Source: Radiobacillus kanasensis (GTDB taxonomy: Bacteria > Bacillota > Bacilli > Bacillales > Amphibacillaceae). From it: a DNA stretch of 64,000 nt. Shown here in pieces: positions 49,788 to 59,462 of this stretch; the first letter of the stretch is position 1, and each line of letters opens with the position of its first letter. Under the pieces are notes generated by a model. It did no database searches and was not told where the DNA came from. It was given only the letters and a program-made list of their open reading frames with translations. The stretch spans positions 2,238,001 through 2,302,000 of the forward strand of contig NZ_CP088020.1 in NCBI RefSeq assembly GCF_021049245.1, written 5' to 3'. The position numbers were made by a program, and so were the translations under genes.

Positions 49788-49883
49788 TGACTTCACGATC
49801 CTTCATGTTTGGGATTTGTACAAGTCTATGAATCAAGAGGACTAGTTATGCAAGGTAAGGAAGAAAAATAGGAATAAAAAACG

Positions 49884-50594
49884 GGGCTGTGACAAAGCAA
49901 AGACTCCCCCCCTCTATAGACGAACGATTACAGGATAAGAAGCTAAGAATGTAAATTTTCAATGGTTGGATCTTCATTCATAGATGATAGAAACTGCGAC
50001 GTAACTTTAATTAAAAATTTATTGAGAAAATAAAATAATAAAGTGAAACTTAATGCCGCGCTTCGGCAGAATACTCCGCTTTCCGCGGGCACGGTCTCAG
50101 CCTCCTCGCTCGCACAGTTCGCTCACTGTGGGGTCTTCACCTCGTGCTTTCCCGTAGGACAAGGAAGACTTCGGCAGCAATACATCGCACGAAGAAAATG
50201 GATTTTTATTTTCGAGGAGTCTCCGTATTCTGCCTACGCTCTAGTAAATCTTTCTGATTTTTTAGTTAGACCGTTGCTAGAAAAAAACAAATTCTTTGAG
50301 TACATATTTATTGCGATTAAGCGTAATGTAGAGCTCTATGGGGAAGGACATATGTGTACTTGGCTATAAAAGTTTTAGAGTTGCTATGCTATATATTGCC
50401 CGAAAGGAGATCAACATCGTATCCATAATCGAGCAGTTATTCAAACCGATGGTTTTTTTGTAACTTTTCTTACGTCGCAATTTATATAAAATTTACAATA
50501 GCAGCGTAAAAAAAATCCGAACCGATTCGAAATCTAATTTAGAATTTCGAACCATAGTTCGGATTATATTATGATGAAAAACTTTGTCTCAGCC
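49884..50594. repeat. Repeat family C, copy 3 (with inverted terminal ends)
   Basis: About 710 non-coding bases between minD and spoIVFA. Ends: GGGGCTGTGACAAAG at the left and CTTTGTCTCAGCC at the right, imperfect inverted repeats. Inside: ACGATTACAGGATAAGAAGC with GATCTTCATTCA (as in copy 1), TGCGACGTAA, a GC-rich block starting GGCAGAATACTCCGCTTTCC and ending near GAGTCTCCGTATTCTGCC, then TTACGTCGCAATTTATA and a hairpin AAATCCGAAC...GTTCGGAT. The ORF at 50043-50369 runs through this repeat and is not counted as a gene. The hairpin could end minD transcripts... it lies upstream of minD's terminator-free end on the same strand as spoIVFA. Confidence 0.75.
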
Positions 50595-50605
50595 ACTTCC
50601 ATAGT

Positions 50606-51403
50606 TTAGGAGCGCATACCTAAGAATTTTTTCATTTTATAAAACATTCCTTTTTCATCTTCTAAAGATAAAAGAGGAACCGATTCTCCTAAAATACGAC
50701 GTGCAATATTTCGGTAAGCAATAGATGCCTTTGTGTTTGGTCTAAATGCGACTGGTTCGCCGTGATTAGAGGCTTTAATAACTTCGTCGTCATCCGCTAC
50801 AATTCCAATTAAATCAATAGAAAGCACTTGAACAATTTCATCCACATCAATCATATCCCCGCTTTTTACCATGTGGTTTCGAATTCGGTTTACGATTAAG
50901 TGTGGTGGTTCAATATCTTCTTTTTCTAACAACCCTATAACTCTATCAGCATCACGAACACTAGATTTCTCCGGGGTTGTTACAACAATCGCTTTATCCG
51001 CTCCTGCCACGGCATTTTTATAGCCTTGTTCAATTCCAGCAGGGCAATCAATTAAGATATAATCGTAATCTTGTTTTAGCTCCTGGACGATTTGTTCCAT
51101 GCCTTCCGGAGTAACCTCTGATTTGTCACTCGTTTGCGCGGCAGGAAGCAAGTGTAAGCAATCAAAGCGTTTATCCTTGATTAAGGCTTGCTTTAGTTTA
51201 CATCTACCTTGGATGATATCGACTATATCATAAATAATTCGGTTTTCTAGACCCATCACGACGTCTAAATTACGCAGACCAATATCTGTGTCAATTAAAC
51301 ATACCTTTTTATCTAACAGTGCTAAAGCTGTTCCTAAATTAGCTGTCGTCGTCGTCTTTCCGACTCCACCTTTACCTGAGGTAATTACAATTGCATCACC
51401 CAT
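50606..51403 (-). CDS. minD: Septum-site determining ATPase MinD
   Basis: A 265-residue ParA/MinD-type ATPase. Deviant Walker A KGGVGKTTTTANLG at residues 11-24 and a C-terminal amphipathic membrane helix (residues about 252-264, MFYKMKKFLGMRS). With MinC it prevents division near the poles. ATG overlaps the end of minC by 8 bases. The end of the gene is next to repeat C copy 3. Confidence 0.97.
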   Translation of the reverse strand: MGDAIVITSGKGGVGKTTTTANLGTALALLDKKVCLIDTDIGLRNLDVVMGLENRIIYDIVDIIQGRCKLKQALIKDKRFDCLHLLPAAQTSDKSEVTPEGMEQIVQELKQDYDYILIDCPAGIEQGYKNAVAGADKAIVVTTPEKSSVRDADRVIGLLEKEDIEPPHLIVNRIRNHMVKSGDMIDVDEIVQVLSIDLIGIVADDDEVIKASNHGEPVAFRPNTKASIAYRNIARRILGESVPLLSLEDEKGMFYKMKKFLGMRS

Positions 51404-52082
51404 TTAACATTCTCCTCTCAAAACCACTTAAATTAGGTCGTTTTTGTGAAAGAACTTGTAAACGATCAATGACGATTTTAGATTTTTCGATATCTATTAG
51501 AGCGCATTCCATATAGACACCTTCCGCTTCATAATCAGGTGAGCGGCTGATGTAATCGGCAATACGGAGTTGACTTGGCATCATGTAGGAAGCTACGATA
51601 ACCGCTTCCTGATTCCCATACGCTCCGGCGTGTGCCACACCTCGAAGGCTACCCATTACAAAGATGTTTCCACTTGCTACAATCTTTGCTCCAGGGTTTA
51701 CATCCCCGACCAACAACAAGTCCCCTTTTACTTCGACAACTTGTCCAGATCGGATAATTCTATTTATAATTTTTATTTCACTATCTTCTTTCCATTCTAA
51801 CGCTTTTTCCTTCAAAATGACATTCGATTCAATAGACTGGACGACAAGTCGATTTTTCTCACGAATAAGAGCTCGAAGCTTCTCTTCTTGTTCTTTATGT
51901 AAGTAACGGTTTCCTAATTGAATCGTTACTGTGATCATAGGCTCTTCATCATCAACGTGATTAGACGAAAGAACCTGCTCTAGTTCTTCCATCATCTCAT
52001 CAAAAGAGCACGAATCATCTATATAAAGTGTCAGACCATCTCGAGTTCCTTTTATTGTTACAATTTGCTTGTTGACTATCAC
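51396..52082 (-). CDS. minC: Septum-site determining inhibitor MinC
   Basis: A 228-residue FtsZ inhibitor. N-terminal domain (1-105, VTIKGTRDGLTLYIDDSCSF) and C-terminal beta-helix domain (about 110-215, RSGQVVEVKGDLLLVGDVNP, GAKIVASGNIFVMGSLRGVA). GTG start with GAGGTGAACCC upstream. minC-minD follow mreBCD as in B. subtilis. Confidence 0.96.
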   Translation of the reverse strand: MIVNKQIVTIKGTRDGLTLYIDDSCSFDEMMEELEQVLSSNHVDDEEPMITVTIQLGNRYLHKEQEEKLRALIREKNRLVVQSIESNVILKEKALEWKEDSEIKIINRIIRSGQVVEVKGDLLLVGDVNPGAKIVASGNIFVMGSLRGVAHAGAYGNQEAVIVASYMMPSQLRIADYISRSPDYEAEGVYMECALIDIEKSKIVIDRLQVLSQKRPNLSGFERRMLNG

Positions 52083-52127
52083 GTTGGGTTCACCTCAATA
52101 TTAGTTTGCCTCTTGTTACCTTAAAAA

Positions 52128-52664
52128 TCAAAGACTTGAATTCTCAAAACGATCGTCTGACCATTTTACTAGTTTATTTTTCATTATAGGGTATAACAGG
52201 AATAAAAATAAAAGGTTAGCTACTAGCGTCGGTAATAATCTAATCATAAAGTACTCTCTCCACAGAAGACTACTTTCCCCAACAAATGAATAGATAATGT
52301 AAAAAGCGACATCACTTACACCAACACCTAGTAAAGTCAAAAGAACCGCTACGAAAAAATTCGTGTGTAATAATTTTTTTAATCCGTGTATGGCATAGGC
52401 AATTAGCGCATAAACAAACATGTGGACACCTAAAACGCTTGTGTAAACGATATCGGTAATTAATCCAAAAGGCGCTGCCAAATACACCGAATAATACGTA
52501 TCCTCTCGATCATAGAATATGGCCACAAGGATTAGAAAGGTGAGTTGCCAATGCGGAATGATAAACCAGTCTTTTTCGACAAAGTAGTTCGGTAAAAAAT
52601 CGGTGGCAACCCCTTCAATGACTAATAAAAAGAGTGTCGTGATTGAGAGATAGAATAGTTTCAT
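52128..52664 (-). CDS. mreD: Rod-shape protein MreD
   Basis: A 178-residue, five-helix membrane protein. It links MreB/MreC with peptidoglycan synthesis for lateral growth. Weakly conserved sequence, but the size, hydrophobic profile and location between mreC and minC are decisive. ATG overlaps the mreC stop (TAATG). Confidence 0.94.
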   Translation of the reverse strand: MKLFYLSITTLFLLVIEGVATDFLPNYFVEKDWFIIPHWQLTFLILVAIFYDREDTYYSVYLAAPFGLITDIVYTSVLGVHMFVYALIAYAIHGLKKLLHTNFFVAVLLTLLGVGVSDVAFYIIYSFVGESSLLWREYFMIRLLPTLVANLLFLFLLYPIMKNKLVKWSDDRFENSSL

Positions 52665-53542
52665 TACTCCTCCCCTTCCACCGCTTCATCCGTATCCGTT
52701 TCTTCCATTAATCGGTCTACGACGATGACATGATCCAAATCCTTCAAGTCGGCTGCAGGTGTTACATAAGCAATCTGGGTCAAGCCATACTTATCTGGTG
52801 CAACTTCTTCAATTGTACCAATCGGCAATCCTTTTGGGAACATTCCCCCTAGCCCAGAAGAAAGTACGGCATCCCCTTTCTTCAGGTCGGAGTTATACTC
52901 TATTTCTTTTAAAAGCAAGGCGTTTTTTTCCTTGTTAAATCCTTCAATTAAGCCGGGTACCCCATTTTTTTGTCCTTCTCTTTTTACCGTGACAGAAATT
53001 CGGTTAGATAAATCAAACCCACTTAACAACTGAACGGTTGATGTAAATTCGGACGAAGTTTGAATCTTTCCGACCATTCCTTCTCCTGTAATAACAGCCA
53101 TATTTGCTTTTACTCCATCTTGCTTCCCTTTATTGATTGTAACCTGTTCAAACCATTTTTCAGGACTTCTGGCAAGAACAGAAGCTTGTATAGCTGCAAA
53201 GTCTCTTAATGAGTTCGTTTTATCCAATGTGCTTAGAAGTTCTTCATTTTCTTGTTTGAGCTCTTGATTCTCGTGTATTAAATTTTTATATTGAGCTAAG
53301 CGTTCTTTCAACAGCTGGTTTTCTTTATAGGCCGTTTTAATCTCATCAATATTTTCAAACAATCCTGTGGTGAACTCTACCGGTCTATGAACAATTCCTT
53401 GAAGCCAACCGACAGAATCGTGTAAAAACTCTTCGACTGTCGACACTTTATCTCGGTCTCGAAAGGAAAATCCAATTAACCCAACGAGGATAATAAAACC
53501 AATTAGGATGATGAAAAGTCGCTTCCTCCTAAAAAACAACAT
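52664..53542 (-). CDS. mreC: Rod-shape protein MreC
   Basis: A 292-residue protein with one N-terminal membrane helix (residues 9-25), a coiled coil (about 65-112, with repeated Leu/Glu heptads such as LKERLAQYKNLIHENQELKQ) and a periplasm-type beta-domain (about 118-270; ITGEGMVGKIQTSSEFTSTV, SSGLGGMFPKGLPIGTIEEV). Scaffold of the elongasome. Followed directly by mreD. Acidic C-terminal tail. Confidence 0.96.
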   Translation of the reverse strand: MLFFRRKRLFIILIGFIILVGLIGFSFRDRDKVSTVEEFLHDSVGWLQGIVHRPVEFTTGLFENIDEIKTAYKENQLLKERLAQYKNLIHENQELKQENEELLSTLDKTNSLRDFAAIQASVLARSPEKWFEQVTINKGKQDGVKANMAVITGEGMVGKIQTSSEFTSTVQLLSGFDLSNRISVTVKREGQKNGVPGLIEGFNKEKNALLLKEIEYNSDLKKGDAVLSSGLGGMFPKGLPIGTIEEVAPDKYGLTQIAYVTPAADLKDLDHVIVVDRLMEETDTDEAVEGEE

Positions 53543-53560
53543 CTATAAACACCTACTTAT

Positions 53561-54601
53561 TTAATCCAAACTAGAACGTGATGAAACATTTGGTTGTGAT
53601 CTAAAATGGTGGATATATTCTAAAGATTTTCCAGTTCCAATAGCAACACTATCCAGTGGTTCCTCTGCAACAAATACAGGCATTTTTGTTTCATCGCTAA
53701 GCACCTGATCTAGATTACGAAGCAAAGCTCCTCCACCTGATAAAACAATACCACGATCCATAATATCTGCAGCTAATTCTGGCGGTGTTTTTTCTAAGGT
53801 GTTTTTGACTGCATCCACGATAGCAGTTACCGTATCTTGTAACGACTTGGCGATTTCTTCAGCTGTAATCGTAATCGTTTTTGGTAAGCCAGTAATGAGA
53901 TCTCGACCTCTAATATCCATTTCTTCATTTTCAAGAGGTTTTCCTGCAGATCCAATATCCATTTTAATGGATTCTGCAGTACGCTCACCAATCATGAGGT
54001 TATAGTTTTTACGGATATATTGGGTAATCGATTCGTCCATATCATCTCCGGCTACCCGAATGGATTGGCTTGTTACGATACCACCTAGAGAGATAATCGC
54101 TACTTCTGTCGTTCCCCCCCCAATATCAACAATCATACTACCAGTTGGTTCCCACACTGGCAATCCTGCACCAATTGCTGCCGCAAAAGGTTCTGCGATA
54201 GGAAACGCTTCTTTTGCTCCGGCTTGTTTGGTCGCATCAATAACGGCTCTTTCTTCTACCATTGTTATGCCTGACGGCACACACACCATTACGTTTGGTT
54301 TTTTGGCAAAAGAAGAACGATTACGCTGTGCTTTTTTAATGTAATACTTCATCATGGCTGCCGTTGTATCGTAGTCGGCAATAACTCCATCCTTCATCGG
54401 TCTGATTACCGAGATATTACCGGGGGTTCTTCCAATCATATTACGTGCTGAACTACCCACGGCTTCAATATCTCCAGTTGCCGTGTTTCTTGCTACAACA
54501 GAAGGCTCTCGAACAACGATTCCTTTTCCTTTAACAAAAACTAGGGTGTTAGCTGTCCCTAAATCTATTCCTAAGTCTTGTGATAAACTAAAAAATCCCA
54601 A
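53561..54601 (-). CDS. mreB: Rod-shape determining actin homologue MreB
   Basis: A 346-residue actin-fold ATPase. Phosphate 1 [20 protein letters not shown] near residues 10-29, phosphate 2 [20 protein letters not shown] near 150-170 and adenosine motif [17 protein letters not shown] near 285-300. It organises cell-wall elongation. ATG start with GAAAGGGAGATCAG upstream. Gene order radC-mreB-mreC-mreD-minC-minD as in B. subtilis. Confidence 0.97.
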   Translation of the reverse strand: MGFFSLSQDLGIDLGTANTLVFVKGKGIVVREPSVVARNTATGDIEAVGSSARNMIGRTPGNISVIRPMKDGVIADYDTTAAMMKYYIKKAQRNRSSFAKKPNVMVCVPSGITMVEERAVIDATKQAGAKEAFPIAEPFAAAIGAGLPVWEPTGSMIVDIGGGTTEVAIISLGGIVTSQSIRVAGDDMDESITQYIRKNYNLMIGERTAESIKMDIGSAGKPLENEEMDIRGRDLITGLPKTITITAEEIAKSLQDTVTAIVDAVKNTLEKTPPELAADIMDRGIVLSGGGALLRNLDQVLSDETKMPVFVAEEPLDSVAIGTGKSLEYIHHFRSQPNVSSRSSLD

Positions 54602-54788
54602 TCTGATCTCCCTTTCTTGTCAGTAAACTCTAGTCGAATTGATACACTCTGATATGGGAATATAGCACTTTTTCCATCTACCTTAATTATATGTACGTTT
54701 CACTATAAAGAATCGGTTCATTACATGCAATATATCCCATTCGTAGTTATGTGCTTGACCTTCTTATCAAAAGAATGGAACGAATGAG

Positions 54789-54833
54789 AATAAGCGCCAA
54801 TTTCAACGAAAAACTTGAAATATGGCGCTAGTC
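54789..54833 (-). terminator. Stem-loop between radC and mreB
   Basis: Arms AGCGCCATATTTCAA and TTGAAATTGGCGCT with an eight-base loop, followed by TATTCTC on the minus strand. A stable hairpin that may terminate radC transcription ahead of mreB. Confidence 0.6.
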
Positions 54834-54885
54834 CGGTTCGTTTGTCTATATAATTATACGAGATATTGTTTAAAATAGATAGTAC

Positions 54886-55575
54886 TTATAAGTATCCTTT
54901 TTCTTTTAAAGAAACAAATTTTCGATCACCAATAACTAAATGGTCCAATAATTCAATACCAATCATTTTTCCACATTCAACAAGACGTTTGGTTACATGG
55001 ATATCTTCTTGGGAAGGAGAGGGGTCACCAGAGGGATGATTATGTGCACAAATGATAGAGGCCGCGGAGCGTTTAACGGCTTCTCGAAATACTTCACGGG
55101 GATGTACGATGCTAGCATTGAGGCTCCCGATAAAAATCGTTTGTCGGTGAAGGACTTGATTCTTCGTGTTTAAAAAAATACAAACGAAATGTTCTTGATT
55201 TAAGTTACGCATTTCTTCCATTATAAAATCCGCTCCATCTTCTGGGCTTCGAATGACATAACGATCTTCAACCTTAAACTGATGCATTCTTTTCCCGAGC
55301 TCGATGGCCGATAGGATGAGTACTCCTTTTGCTGTACCAATTCCTTTAATAGCGGTTAATTCTTCAATCGTACAGTCCTTTAAAAGAGATAACCCTTCAA
55401 AATGCATAAGAATACGTTGAGCGAGTGCTACCACCGATTCTTCCTTGCTTCCTGTACCAAGCAATATCGCTAATAGCTCTTGGTTGGATAACGTTTTTGG
55501 ACCTAATTCTAACAGACGCTCCCGTGGTCGATCCTGCTTGGGAACATCTTTTAAAGTTATGTTTAAGTTGGACAA
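54886..55575 (-). CDS. radC: RadC/JAB1-MPN domain DNA repair-associated protein
   Basis: A 229-residue protein. Helix-hairpin-helix near residues 60-80 (LTAIKGIGTAKGVLILSAI) and a JAB1/MPN metalloprotease-like domain with HNHPSGDPSPSQEDI near 176-190 and a Glu in LNQEHFVCIFLN. The biochemical role of RadC is unsettled despite its name. ATG or TTG start; AAGGAGCTGGAAG lies upstream. Same place as ysxA (radC) of B. subtilis. Confidence 0.94.
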   Translation of the reverse strand: MSNLNITLKDVPKQDRPRERLLELGPKTLSNQELLAILLGTGSKEESVVALAQRILMHFEGLSLLKDCTIEELTAIKGIGTAKGVLILSAIELGKRMHQFKVEDRYVIRSPEDGADFIMEEMRNLNQEHFVCIFLNTKNQVLHRQTIFIGSLNASIVHPREVFREAVKRSAASIICAHNHPSGDPSPSQEDIHVTKRLVECGKMIGIELLDHLVIGDRKFVSLKEKGYL

Positions 55576-55595
55576 CCTATCTTCCAGCTCCTTTG

Positions 55596-56186
55596 CTACT
55601 TAAGTTTAACAGTATGAGAATGACGAGGATAAACATCAAATGATTTCAGTTTTCGAACAAGAGAGGATATTGGGAGCCCTACAACATTATAATAATCCCC
55701 AACAATTTCTTTAACTAAGAATGCCCCAATGCCCTGGATCCCATATCCTCCTGCTTTGTCCAACGGTTCCCCTGTTTCTACGTAACCAACAAGATCTTCT
55801 TTCGAGTGATCCCAAAACATAACACTTGTTGAAACACTGAATACCGTTCTAACATTAGCGGAACGGATCATAATTCCGGTATAGACGTCGTGTTTACGCC
55901 CATTTAAGGAGGCAAGCATTTGTAACGCATGCTGATCATTTTTTGGTTTCGTCAGTATGCGATTGCCCATACTAACTACGGTATCCGCACTAACGATTAC
56001 TTCGTTATCTTGAATGGGAACTGCTTCGCCCTTCCATACTGCCAAAGCTTCTACCAATTTTCGCGGGTTAGGTTGTTGTATAGCAGATTCATCTACGTTA
56101 GACGTACGAATTTGGAAATCAAAACCCGCTTGTTCTAACAGTTCTTTTCTTCTTGGAGAGGATGATGCTAGGATTAATGGATTCAA
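55596..56186 (-). CDS. maf: Maf-family nucleotide pyrophosphatase
   Basis: A 196-residue house-cleaning enzyme that hydrolyses non-canonical nucleotide triphosphates, also linked with septum formation. Motifs: NPLILASSSPRRKELLEQAG at the start, VVSADTVV near residue 70 (the catalytic Asp) and KAGGYGIQGIGAFLVKEIVG near 150-169 followed by YYNVVGLPI. TTG start at 56186 with GGAGG eight bases upstream; the frame is open to 56246 but the TTG is where conservation starts. Confidence 0.95.
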   Translation of the reverse strand: MNPLILASSSPRRKELLEQAGFDFQIRTSNVDESAIQQPNPRKLVEALAVWKGEAVPIQDNEVIVSADTVVSMGNRILTKPKNDQHALQMLASLNGRKHDVYTGIMIRSANVRTVFSVSTSVMFWDHSKEDLVGYVETGEPLDKAGGYGIQGIGAFLVKEIVGDYYNVVGLPISSLVRKLKSFDVYPRHSHTVKLK

Positions 56187-56334
56187 GATGGTACCTCCGT
56201 TCTTTAATCTTTGTCCTAGTATAAAATGAATGGAAGCAAGAAGCAAAAGGGAAAAACAATGAAATAAGGAAGGATGGACGGGAAAAGATTAAATTTCTGT
56301 TGATCTCTTTTGATAATTACCCTAGTTACATATA

Positions 56335-56366
56335 CAAAAAGAGACAAACCATTGAAGTTTGCCTCC
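56335..56366 (-). terminator. Hairpin after spoIIB
   Basis: Arms GGCAAAC and GTTTGTC with a nine-base loop, followed by TCTTTTTG on the minus strand. Confidence 0.65.
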
Positions 56367-56371
56367 CTCTA

Positions 56372-57328
56372 TTATTTGCTTAATTGTTGATATTGATATA
56401 ATGCCTTTAGCATGTCGATTTGGATTTGATTGCTCCTATTTTGTTCTCCACCTTCTGCAACGCCTTGTGCAGCAGTAAATAATGCTTTTGCTTTTTCCCC
56501 CGCACCTTCTGGAAAAGCGCCAATCCATTCCTTCCAACTATTTTGTATTTTACTCTCTTCACCGCTTCCTACCAAAGCCAAAGAGTCTTTCCATAGTTGT
56601 GGGAATTGTTGGACCCATTCCGTTCCTTTTTCAGAGAGACTAGCGGTTGCAGATGTCGTTTCCCATGGTTTAACAATCGACTCCACACCGTTTGACGTCA
56701 AGGACTGTGATAGAGTATTTGCAGCTGTTTCTGAACTGGCTAACCCTGTTAACACATAGAATTGCTCGCCTTGCTGCCAAACCATAGCCGCATATCCAGA
56801 TGATTCAATCTTCGAAGTTCGTTTGGAGGCATTGTCGTTACTGGAAAACACGCCTGCCTGTACAACCGTTGCAGCTAGCGGATCTGTCGTGTATTCACCT
56901 GTTGCAGAAGAGCCCTCACCTGAAGACACCCCTTGGTCAGAAGTATCGCTTGTTGTTTGCGTCGTTGTAGTCGTAGCTTTTTCTTGCGTCCCTTCTTCAA
57001 TACCAGCAAACATTTTTAGCATAATAAACCCTAGGGTAACTCCCACCAAAACAGCAGCACCCGCTGCAAGAGCAAATATTTTAAAAACAGGAGGAATGCC
57101 TGGCTTTTTCTTGGACTTGTGTGGCGGTCTCCATTCCTCGGATTCCAAATCATAGGTTTTTTCGAATTCCATTAAATCATCTGGATCAAAGCTGCTTGCC
57201 ATCGTTGCTGCTTGCTCCTTAAAGCCACTTTTCCATTCTTTCTGTTCCAAATCTTCCTTCTTATCCCGAGAGGAAGAGAATGTTTTCTTTCCGTTCATTC
57301 GAATCGAAATTGATTTATCTTTACTCAC
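56372..57328 (-). CDS. spoIIB: SPOR-domain protein, stage II sporulation protein B-like
   Basis: A 318-residue membrane protein. Cytosolic N-terminus (1-80), one membrane helix (about residues 81-107), a Thr/Ser/Gly-rich linker (ATTTTTQTTSDTSDQG) and a SPOR peptidoglycan-binding domain (about 153-222; VVQAGVFSSNDNASKRTSKI, QFYVLTGLAS). B. subtilis SpoIIB has this layout and lies beside maf. It helps septal peptidoglycan removal and engulfment by localising the SpoIID/M/P machinery. The C-terminal region after residue 225 is not recognised. Confidence 0.87.
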   Translation of the reverse strand: MSKDKSISIRMNGKKTFSSSRDKKEDLEQKEWKSGFKEQAATMASSFDPDDLMEFEKTYDLESEEWRPPHKSKKKPGIPPVFKIFALAAGAAVLVGVTLGFIMLKMFAGIEEGTQEKATTTTTQTTSDTSDQGVSSGEGSSATGEYTTDPLAATVVQAGVFSSNDNASKRTSKIESSGYAAMVWQQGEQFYVLTGLASSETAANTLSQSLTSNGVESIVKPWETTSATASLSEKGTEWVQQFPQLWKDSLALVGSGEESKIQNSWKEWIGAFPEGAGEKAKALFTAAQGVAEGGEQNRSNQIQIDMLKALYQYQQLSK

Positions 57329-57468
57329 ACTATTCCCTCACTTCGATAGATTTGTTGTTCACTCTATCATAAGAGAGATAAAATGTAAGACGACTTTTGT
57401 CAAACAACCAACAAAGCTTTTCAACAAAGTGTGCCCTCATTTTACAAAAGCCTTCAACGAATATCATG

Positions 57469-58035
57469 TTAGTCTATCTCGTTTAACGTATTATATCCTT
57501 CCGCCGAGTATGCCGTAACGATCAATGTAGCGGATGCAAATCCTATATCGCCTTGTCTAGAATAGTCCATTTGATCAACTTGCATGATTCGATTCATGTT
57601 TTCTATTGCCTGCCAGAATTCATTCAGATTAGCATAGCTATTAGCAGATATAGTGAGTAAATAAGAGATGGATCTCGTATTTGCTGGTAACGTAGAAGCC
57701 GTTGTTTCTAGTTCTGAATCGTCATTGATTGTCGTCGACTCTATATTTTCTATATTTACCTTCGTTTGTTTTGAAATGGCATTCCATTCGTCTATTAATT
57801 GATCAACCTGGTCGTCTAAAGGAAGCTTCTCAGTTAGAGTTTCCCAATTATTAGAAGAATGCTGCTCTTCTTTGTCGGGGTTTGTCTTACTTTCTTTTTC
57901 TGTTATACCAGCTTCTATCGTGGTGATTTCTTGCTTCAAAGGGGTTACTAACCACTGATGGCCAAGCCAGTAGAACCCAATACCGATAAGCAATATAAAA
58001 GCTGACAGAAGGATTATCTTGTTATTCCGTTTCAT
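57469..58035 (-). CDS. pilO: Type IV pilus inner-membrane protein PilO-like
   Basis: A 188-residue protein with one N-terminal helix (residues 7-25) and a periplasm-type domain beginning with a coiled coil (about 30-105), then a ferredoxin-like fold (SISYLLTISANSYANLNEFW near 125-144). PilO in Gram-negatives pairs with PilN in the alignment complex. ATG lies 14 bases within the end of pilN, with AAGGGGTAATC upstream. Diverged, called by position and layout. Confidence 0.82.
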   Translation of the reverse strand: MKRNNKIILLSAFILLIGIGFYWLGHQWLVTPLKQEITTIEAGITEKESKTNPDKEEQHSSNNWETLTEKLPLDDQVDQLIDEWNAISKQTKVNIENIESTTINDDSELETTASTLPANTRSISYLLTISANSYANLNEFWQAIENMNRIMQVDQMDYSRQGDIGFASATLIVTAYSAEGYNTLNEID

Positions 58036-58549
58036 CTTGATTACCCCTTACCTGAAAGTCCACTTGGTAAACCGCATGGTAGATGGATCCATCCTGAGTA
58101 ATGCTTAAAAGACGGATATCGCTGAAACTTTCCTCTTCTTCAACGTTTCTTAAATAATCTGCTGCAGAAGAGAGACTATTCACATCCACATTCATTTCAA
58201 TAGTTTGGGAGATGAGTTGAAAAGAAGTCATTTCCCCCTCGTTAGGAAGCAATGAAACTAATATTTGAACGATAGGCGTAACATCATAGGAAGTTTCTTC
58301 GATCTGCTCTATTTGTTGTTCGAGCTGACTTATCTCTTCCTTCATTTCTTCGTTTTCTTTCATCTCTGATTCCGAGTTAAGTTGCTCTCTCTCCGTTTCC
58401 AGTTGCTCTAATTCTCTTTCTAATGTTGCAGTTTGCCACCAAAGAACAGCACAAATCAGAAGTAGAAAAGTAACCAAGCAACTTGTCACTACTAGTAAGG
58501 GACTTCTTCTTCTTTTTTGATAGGCTTGAAGTAAATTAATCTCAATCAT
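58022..58549 (-). CDS. pilN: Type IV pilus protein PilN-like
   Basis: A 175-residue protein beginning MIEINLLQAYQKRRRSP, typical of PilN (the INLLP-like start binds PilM), one membrane helix (about residues 19-38) and a coiled coil of Glu/Gln-rich heptads (about 40-90), then a C-terminal domain. Follows pilM by 18 bases. Overlaps pilO by 14 bases. Confidence 0.86.
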   Translation of the reverse strand: MIEINLLQAYQKRRRSPLLVVTSCLVTFLLLICAVLWWQTATLERELEQLETEREQLNSESEMKENEEMKEEISQLEQQIEQIEETSYDVTPIVQILVSLLPNEGEMTSFQLISQTIEMNVDVNSLSSAADYLRNVEEEESFSDIRLLSITQDGSIYHAVYQVDFQVRGNQDETE

Positions 58550-58567
58550 GACTTTTTCCCTTTCTAG

Positions 58568-59452
58568 TTAAGCTTTTGTCATTAGACCTAACACATCGCT
58601 AAAATGTTGTTTAACTGGCTGAAGATCCGCTTCAAATGTATCTACTGGTATGGAGAATTGGGCTTGCAGACGCTCTTTAATCTGTGTTACATTTTGGTCT
58701 TCTGCGATCAATAAAATACGAGAAATTTGTTGCGAACCTTCTTTGATAGAAAACTGATAAAAGTCCATAAATCTTTCTATTGCTAACAATGTGTCTGAAG
58801 ATATTCCGTCCGATTGATCATCTGTATGTTTGATAGAACGAATAAAAGCAGGAATCCCTCCGTAAAAAGCTGCCAATACAATGGAGCCGAAGCCCCATTG
58901 AATCGTCAACAGACTTTCCTCACGTTTATGCTTATCTAAATGGGCGAACAAACGATACAAGGAAAAGGCGGTAACATCTGCCACCTTCGGCTTCAAGTTA
59001 GCTTGTTCAAACACTTCCTTGTACGGATGGATGATACTGTTTGGATAAGCTACTAGCAATACCCTTCGCTTTCCGTCTACTTCCTCTAAGGGTGCATAAT
59101 CAAAAATTGGATCTGTAAAAGGAAAAGGATGATTATCCTTCCATTCAAGCTCTACATACCCACGAATTTCATGTCGCTCTAACTCAAGTGGAACGAGAAT
59201 CTCACGAAAAGTAATAAAGGAGTCAGGAATACAAAAATAAAGCGTGCGATTTGTCCACTTTTCTCGCTTTACAAGACTTTTCACAATGTCTAACAATGCC
59301 TTTGGATCCTCTATTTTTCCATCTACAATAACACCTTCTGGCAACGGCTCTTCCCCCAAATGAGTCGTTGCATTGGAAGAATAACCTTGTCCAATTGCGT
59401 ATCGCAATACGTGATCTTTAATGGCTAGATTTACTCGTTTCTTTTTCCACAT
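58568..59452 (-). CDS. pilM: Type IV pilus actin-like protein PilM
   Basis: A 294-residue protein with an actin-like fold (LAIKDHVLRYAIGQGYSS at the N-terminus; LEWKDNHPFPFTDPIFDYAP near 108-127; QWGFGSIVLAAFYGG near 200). PilM is the cytosolic ring component that binds PilN. The usual ATP phosphate loop is diverged, as in other Gram-positive PilM. GAGGTTGATAAC precedes ATG. It is placed between the prepilin peptidase and pilN. Confidence 0.87.
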   Translation of the reverse strand: MWKKKRVNLAIKDHVLRYAIGQGYSSNATTHLGEEPLPEGVIVDGKIEDPKALLDIVKSLVKREKWTNRTLYFCIPDSFITFREILVPLELERHEIRGYVELEWKDNHPFPFTDPIFDYAPLEEVDGKRRVLLVAYPNSIIHPYKEVFEQANLKPKVADVTAFSLYRLFAHLDKHKREESLLTIQWGFGSIVLAAFYGGIPAFIRSIKHTDDQSDGISSDTLLAIERFMDFYQFSIKEGSQQISRILLIAEDQNVTQIKERLQAQFSIPVDTFEADLQPVKQHFSDVLGLMTKA

Positions 59453-59462
59453 GTTATCAACC

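Noticed and set aside
50043..50369. 108-codon ORF on the plus strand inside repeat C copy 3
   Set aside because: It reads through the repeat block, has no ribosome site of note and no domain; similar pieces would appear in every copy of the element.
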